This document shows, one piece after another, positions 62,001 through 64,000 of a DNA stretch of 64,000 nt. This stretch comes from Ruminococcaceae bacterium UBA1767. GTDB lineage: Bacteria > Bacillota > Clostridia > Oscillospirales > Acutalibacteraceae. The notes beneath the pieces are model-generated. The model made no database searches and had not been told where the DNA came from. It saw only the letters and a list, made by a program, of their open reading frames with translations. The stretch covers positions 7,704-71,703 of the forward strand of contig DCGX01000012.1 of assembly GCA_002315505.1 (NCBI GenBank), written 5' to 3'. A program made the position numbers and the translations under genes. The first letter of the stretch is position 1; each line of letters begins with the position of its first letter.

Positions 62001-64000
62001 TACCAACAGTACCGCTGAACCTGCAAACGCAGAGTATACTCCTGTTGTCGGTGACCCGTATTACTACGACAACGGCGAAGGCTCAGACGGTCTTGTTCAC
62101 TCAGTTCTCAAAACAAACCTTGACTCAAGCGAGGATAAAACAACTAACGTAACTGAAACAGCAGAAACTTCAATAGATACAACCATCGAAACAAATGGTG
62201 AAGCTATTTCAGAGCTTGGTAACAATGGTATTATCGAGTACAATTATGAAAAGATTGCTATTACCAAGGTATGGGATGACGGCAACAACGTTTCAGGTTA
62301 TCGACCGAACAGCATTGATGTTACTGTTTACCGCAATGGTGCAGTTTACGGTGACACAATTACTCTCACAGCAGCTGATTGTGAAGTCGGCAAGGATGCA
62401 AACGGCAATGATACATGGAGCTATGTTGTCAGAGATCTTCCGGCATCAGACGATTATGAATATACAATCGCTGAAACCGCAGTTAATAATTATGTAACTA
62501 CAATAACTTATTCAGATGACGGAGACGCAACAATTACAAATGCTATCCCGAGCGGAATCGTTTCCTACGAGCTTTATCTTGTTGACGTTAACGGTACTCC
62601 TATAACTCAGAATGGTGTGGCTACAACATTTGAGAACAGAACAGTAATGTCTGACCTCGAAACAGTTAAGCTGTACATGGGTTCTACAGAAACTATTGAC
62701 CTTGACGAGCTTCAGAAACTTCTTCCGAGAGGATATAAGCTCTATAACACAAGCTCTTCATACACAGAAACATTTAACGGTAATAATTCCGGTACTGTTT
62801 CAATCAGCGATACTACAAGCACAACTAAGGTATTCTATCCGACAACTGCACAGACAGGTGCAAACGGACAGGTAACAGGTATTACTGACTATACCGATGT
62901 TAAGGTTGCTTTCGCAATCAGAAGAATAGAAATCAATCCTGATGTTGTTGTTCTTGACTACGGCAAGACAATTTTTACAGAGCCTATGCTCAACGATACT
63001 GATTTGTTGGGTAACTATAAGATTGACGGTATTCTCGCAACAGCTCCTGTAAGTGGTACTGTAACAAAAGACAGTGTTAAGCTCAACAATGGTGTTGCAG
63101 CAGTTCAGACAGCCTCTGAAATGGTACCTGACGGAACAGTAGCAGCAAGCTGTGGTATGCCGACAGGTTCTGCAATTGAGTATTTCTATTACACAGATTC
63201 ACCGGTAACGGTTTCAACTACAAATACAACATCAAAGGCACGTTATGCTGTAAATGCTGACGGTGCAGTTGTTAAGTATGCCGCAAACAGCACAACAGGT
63301 ACTACACTTGTAGCTTCAATGGCTGCCGGCGACTACTATGTAGACACAGATGCAGAAATCCTGTTCTTTGTTCATGGCTCAACAATGGAAATGTATAAGG
63401 AATTTGAGTCAGACAGAACAGAAACAACAACAGAAAAAGAAGTAACAGAAGTTGTTACAGAAGTAATTGATATCAATGCTCGTGTTTCTTCAACACAATA
63501 TTCTGATTTGACAACACTCTTCACATATAACGGAGTAACATATCGTGCATGGTATGGTAGTAGTTATGCATATCTTTATGACCAGAATAATACTCAGTTG
63601 AAAGCATTCAGCAGTAAGGGTTCGTCATATACTATTCCAGATACTTCTTATACAATTACAAGAGTTAGCTCAAAAACTCAGTTGACCTGCGTATATCCTA
63701 AGACATACGTTAAGACTGTAACAGAAGTAACAATAACTCCTAAGTTTACTGCAGCAATTCCTTCAGGCGTTATTTACACACCGTTCCAGTATATGAGCAG
63801 TATCGACAGAGTATATTATTATGTTTCACCAAACGGAACGGAAAATAATAACGATTCTAATGACAGCGAGCTTCTCTATTCTACAATCACTTACATCCCT
63901 GCAACATCTGTTTACTACGAAGATGACTTCGGTGGCAGTGCAGAGAACGGCGGATTGTACATTGAGTACACAGGTGACTGGTACACAGTAACTGACGATG
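59023..64000 (+). CDS. Giant secreted VWA/Cna-B surface protein, truncated by window end
   Basis: Open from ATG 59023 to the window end, 1659 residues and incomplete. RBS AAAGGA. A signal peptide (MKRTLAMLITVVMV, then a site near MAQA) is followed by a ~370-residue beta-rich N-part. A von Willebrand A domain starts at VVFCIDASGSM (MIDAS Asp ~393), with RIGIVTFSND, a ~180-residue extra insert, and IVLISDGVPT (~684). A Cna protein B-type domain (AITKVWDDGNN to ATITNAI) lies at ~1077-1175, followed by further beta domains (VVVLDYGK ~1306). Composition is rich in T, S, N and Y. A cell-surface adhesin or pilus-like protein is likely; a sorting signal would lie outside the window. Confidence 0.88.
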   Translation, partial: MKKLMKRTLAMLITVVMVLSCMSASFAVMAQAAGWIYVGGSSGGTYEPVTLYVNTGATTMTNGKTYRLALNSKTTLINADAPATLTTATSPLRAQPSYYTSDDGSDVIYTTTDYYTATDAGSDFAWNNGTLYNEAKNQYLVNNSTRTIKMSDTSMVWTNSGNTLSYNDGTRARYIRNTSGTTINLGTSNDTLAKFTFYEKVTVYEKTGTGTATGEGVYYKYDGKTAFTAIKDSAFTDTAIKNQIRVLSKTDESTPDADCDVYTIADDEVTLSWNEAVDTSTVGEYTATVYFGNVALDTITVSVREEVDENLKAADPSTSDIQNDFVMTSADDGKVTTDKTVNYNSDEYSAFTDYEKDEFSIALSALGQTFPTVETEETVGMEKLHPDVVFCIDASGSMRVYNVAGSTTVTRGEATIEGLNSAIKELYAADPLTRIGIVTFSNDYEEEGIYLPLDVYTLPEGQTDYVTWGGRMVASASSPSGTTSTRYSDLSLDVRTTSSATSVSPTKISSPPGYSGSGTTYSWSNPELSSMTKLTTTADGATYYAYTYTSRSYYSTTVNYMCLYSDQHKMPIARLQYSPESSYYTKVYKNEYITVTCTGTSTISYTTNTYTKRTGAYAYFESVDYMGATNFLINSKGEVVPPSARHFVGNMATYTQVGLQAVENMFSEAEGKTGRAPAIVLISDGVPTLGNTDVNNPSLKHIPYGTTGSTCIGTGASSATYATTYLVDCGFYTIQTAMKVKSNVNNMYTATGARDCLLYTIGPGVDYIFGKTVLDPSAENVAAAALVTTADDSESESGVAVPSELAAKINEAYSDLTYVDYSDWSFLGEMTSGELTTAFKKVVTSIAGNNSPVQNIIKTVAGAGEISSAVDFTDTIGDGMYLRSEPILRFRNQNYTSTSNQVTNNSNGSSIVRYRYAYTIKDDTQSYNLDTMVITVKTNSDGTQVVSWYIPAELLPLIIFDSVNDAYVATDPVRLLYKVGLTNEAKDAGGTYYTNSTAEPANAEYTPVVGDPYYYDNGEGSDGLVHSVLKTNLDSSEDKTTNVTETAETSIDTTIETNGEAISELGNNGIIEYNYEKIAITKVWDDGNNVSGYRPNSIDVTVYRNGAVYGDTITLTAADCEVGKDANGNDTWSYVVRDLPASDDYEYTIAETAVNNYVTTITYSDDGDATITNAIPSGIVSYELYLVDVNGTPITQNGVATTFENRTVMSDLETVKLYMGSTETIDLDELQKLLPRGYKLYNTSSSYTETFNGNNSGTVSISDTTSTTKVFYPTTAQTGANGQVTGITDYTDVKVAFAIRRIEINPDVVVLDYGKTIFTEPMLNDTDLLGNYKIDGILATAPVSGTVTKDSVKLNNGVAAVQTASEMVPDGTVAASCGMPTGSAIEYFYYTDSPVTVSTTNTTSKARYAVNADGAVVKYAANSTTGTTLVASMAAGDYYVDTDAEILFFVHGSTMEMYKEFESDRTETTTEKEVTEVVTEVIDINARVSSTQYSDLTTLFTYNGVTYRAWYGSSYAYLYDQNNTQLKAFSSKGSSYTIPDTSYTITRVSSKTQLTCVYPKTYVKTVTEVTITPKFTAAIPSGVIYTPFQYMSSIDRVYYYVSPNGTENNNDSNDSELLYSTITYIPATSVYYEDDFGGSAENGGLYIEYTGDWYTVTDD

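Noticed and set aside
60254..62497. Several open frames of 64-120 codons on the plus strand
   Set aside because: All are out-of-frame reads inside the giant VWA gene, whose T-rich codons keep other frames open.
1..64000. CRISPR arrays, tRNA or rRNA genes, IS elements or att sites
   Set aside because: No regularly spaced direct repeats, transposase motifs, terminal inverted repeats with target duplications, or tRNA-like cloverleaf sequences were seen.

Overview
The window looks like the chromosome of an anaerobic, AT-rich Bacillota of class Clostridia (an Oscillospirales/Lachnospirales-type gut or rumen bacterium). The reasons are strong GGAGG ribosome-binding sites, many TTG/GTG starts, sigma-A promoters with 17-bp spacers and extended -10 boxes, Gram-positive signal peptides, and families typical of gut clostridia. 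There are no rRNA, tRNA, CRISPR, IS or phage genes. The left edge cuts a conserved hypothetical gene (2-544) and the right edge cuts a giant secreted surface protein (59023 onward).

Layout. 0.7-8.5 kb: a CatA-like acetyltransferase, a GH36 alpha-galactosidase, a secreted SASA-type esterase, and a Gfo/Idh/MocA oxidoreductase with an MFS transporter. 8.6-14 kb: a raffinose-synthase-like GH36 relative, a polysaccharide deacetylase-like protein and a sialidase-fold protein in one operon, then a secreted metallophosphoesterase. 14-24.4 kb: a zinc-ribbon membrane protein coupled to a GPH-type sugar symporter, a secreted PHB-depolymerase/feruloyl-esterase-like protein, an MBL-fold enzyme, a secreted permuted papain-fold candidate, an unrecognised TIM-barrel-like protein, a secreted beta-helix protein and a PI-PLC. 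24.5-30 kb: envelope polysaccharide functions (MBOAT plus SGNH acylation pair; GT8, VTT protein, O-antigen-ligase-like protein). 30-36.7 kb: a secreted lipase-like protein, a sialidase-fold protein, a GH16, an EamA transporter and an AT3 acyltransferase. 36.8-44.7 kb: a 1136-residue beta-helix/esterase fusion, then an operon with a GH110-like beta-helix enzyme, a sugar isomerase-like protein, a serine hydrolase and an MBL protein. 44.8-52.9 kb: a GDSL esterase, FAD oxidoreductase and LCAT-like lipase operon, a PQ-loop protein, a second secreted phosphoesterase and another beta-helix protein. 53-58 kb: a two-ABC-transporter cassette with a DUF1854 protein. 58-64 kb: a structured leader RNA candidate, a lipoprotein and the VWA/Cna-B surface protein.

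How it fits together. The region is a glycan-utilisation and cell-surface island. Secreted or surface-held esterases, lyase-fold proteins and glycosidases act outside, transporters import products, and cytoplasmic alpha-galactosidase-type enzymes, oxidoreductase and isomerase process them. Most operons are short, with their own promoter and hairpin terminators, often bidirectional between convergent genes.

The most interesting pattern is in protein ends. Eight secreted proteins of unrelated fold carry a cleavable signal peptide and also end in a short aromatic/aliphatic helix-like C-terminal tail. Four other exported-looking proteins lack that tail and instead have an N-terminal hydrophobic segment without an AxA cleavage site. 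The fusion protein carries a tail-like segment internally at its domain junction. This suggests an uncharacterised way of keeping secreted enzymes on the cell surface.
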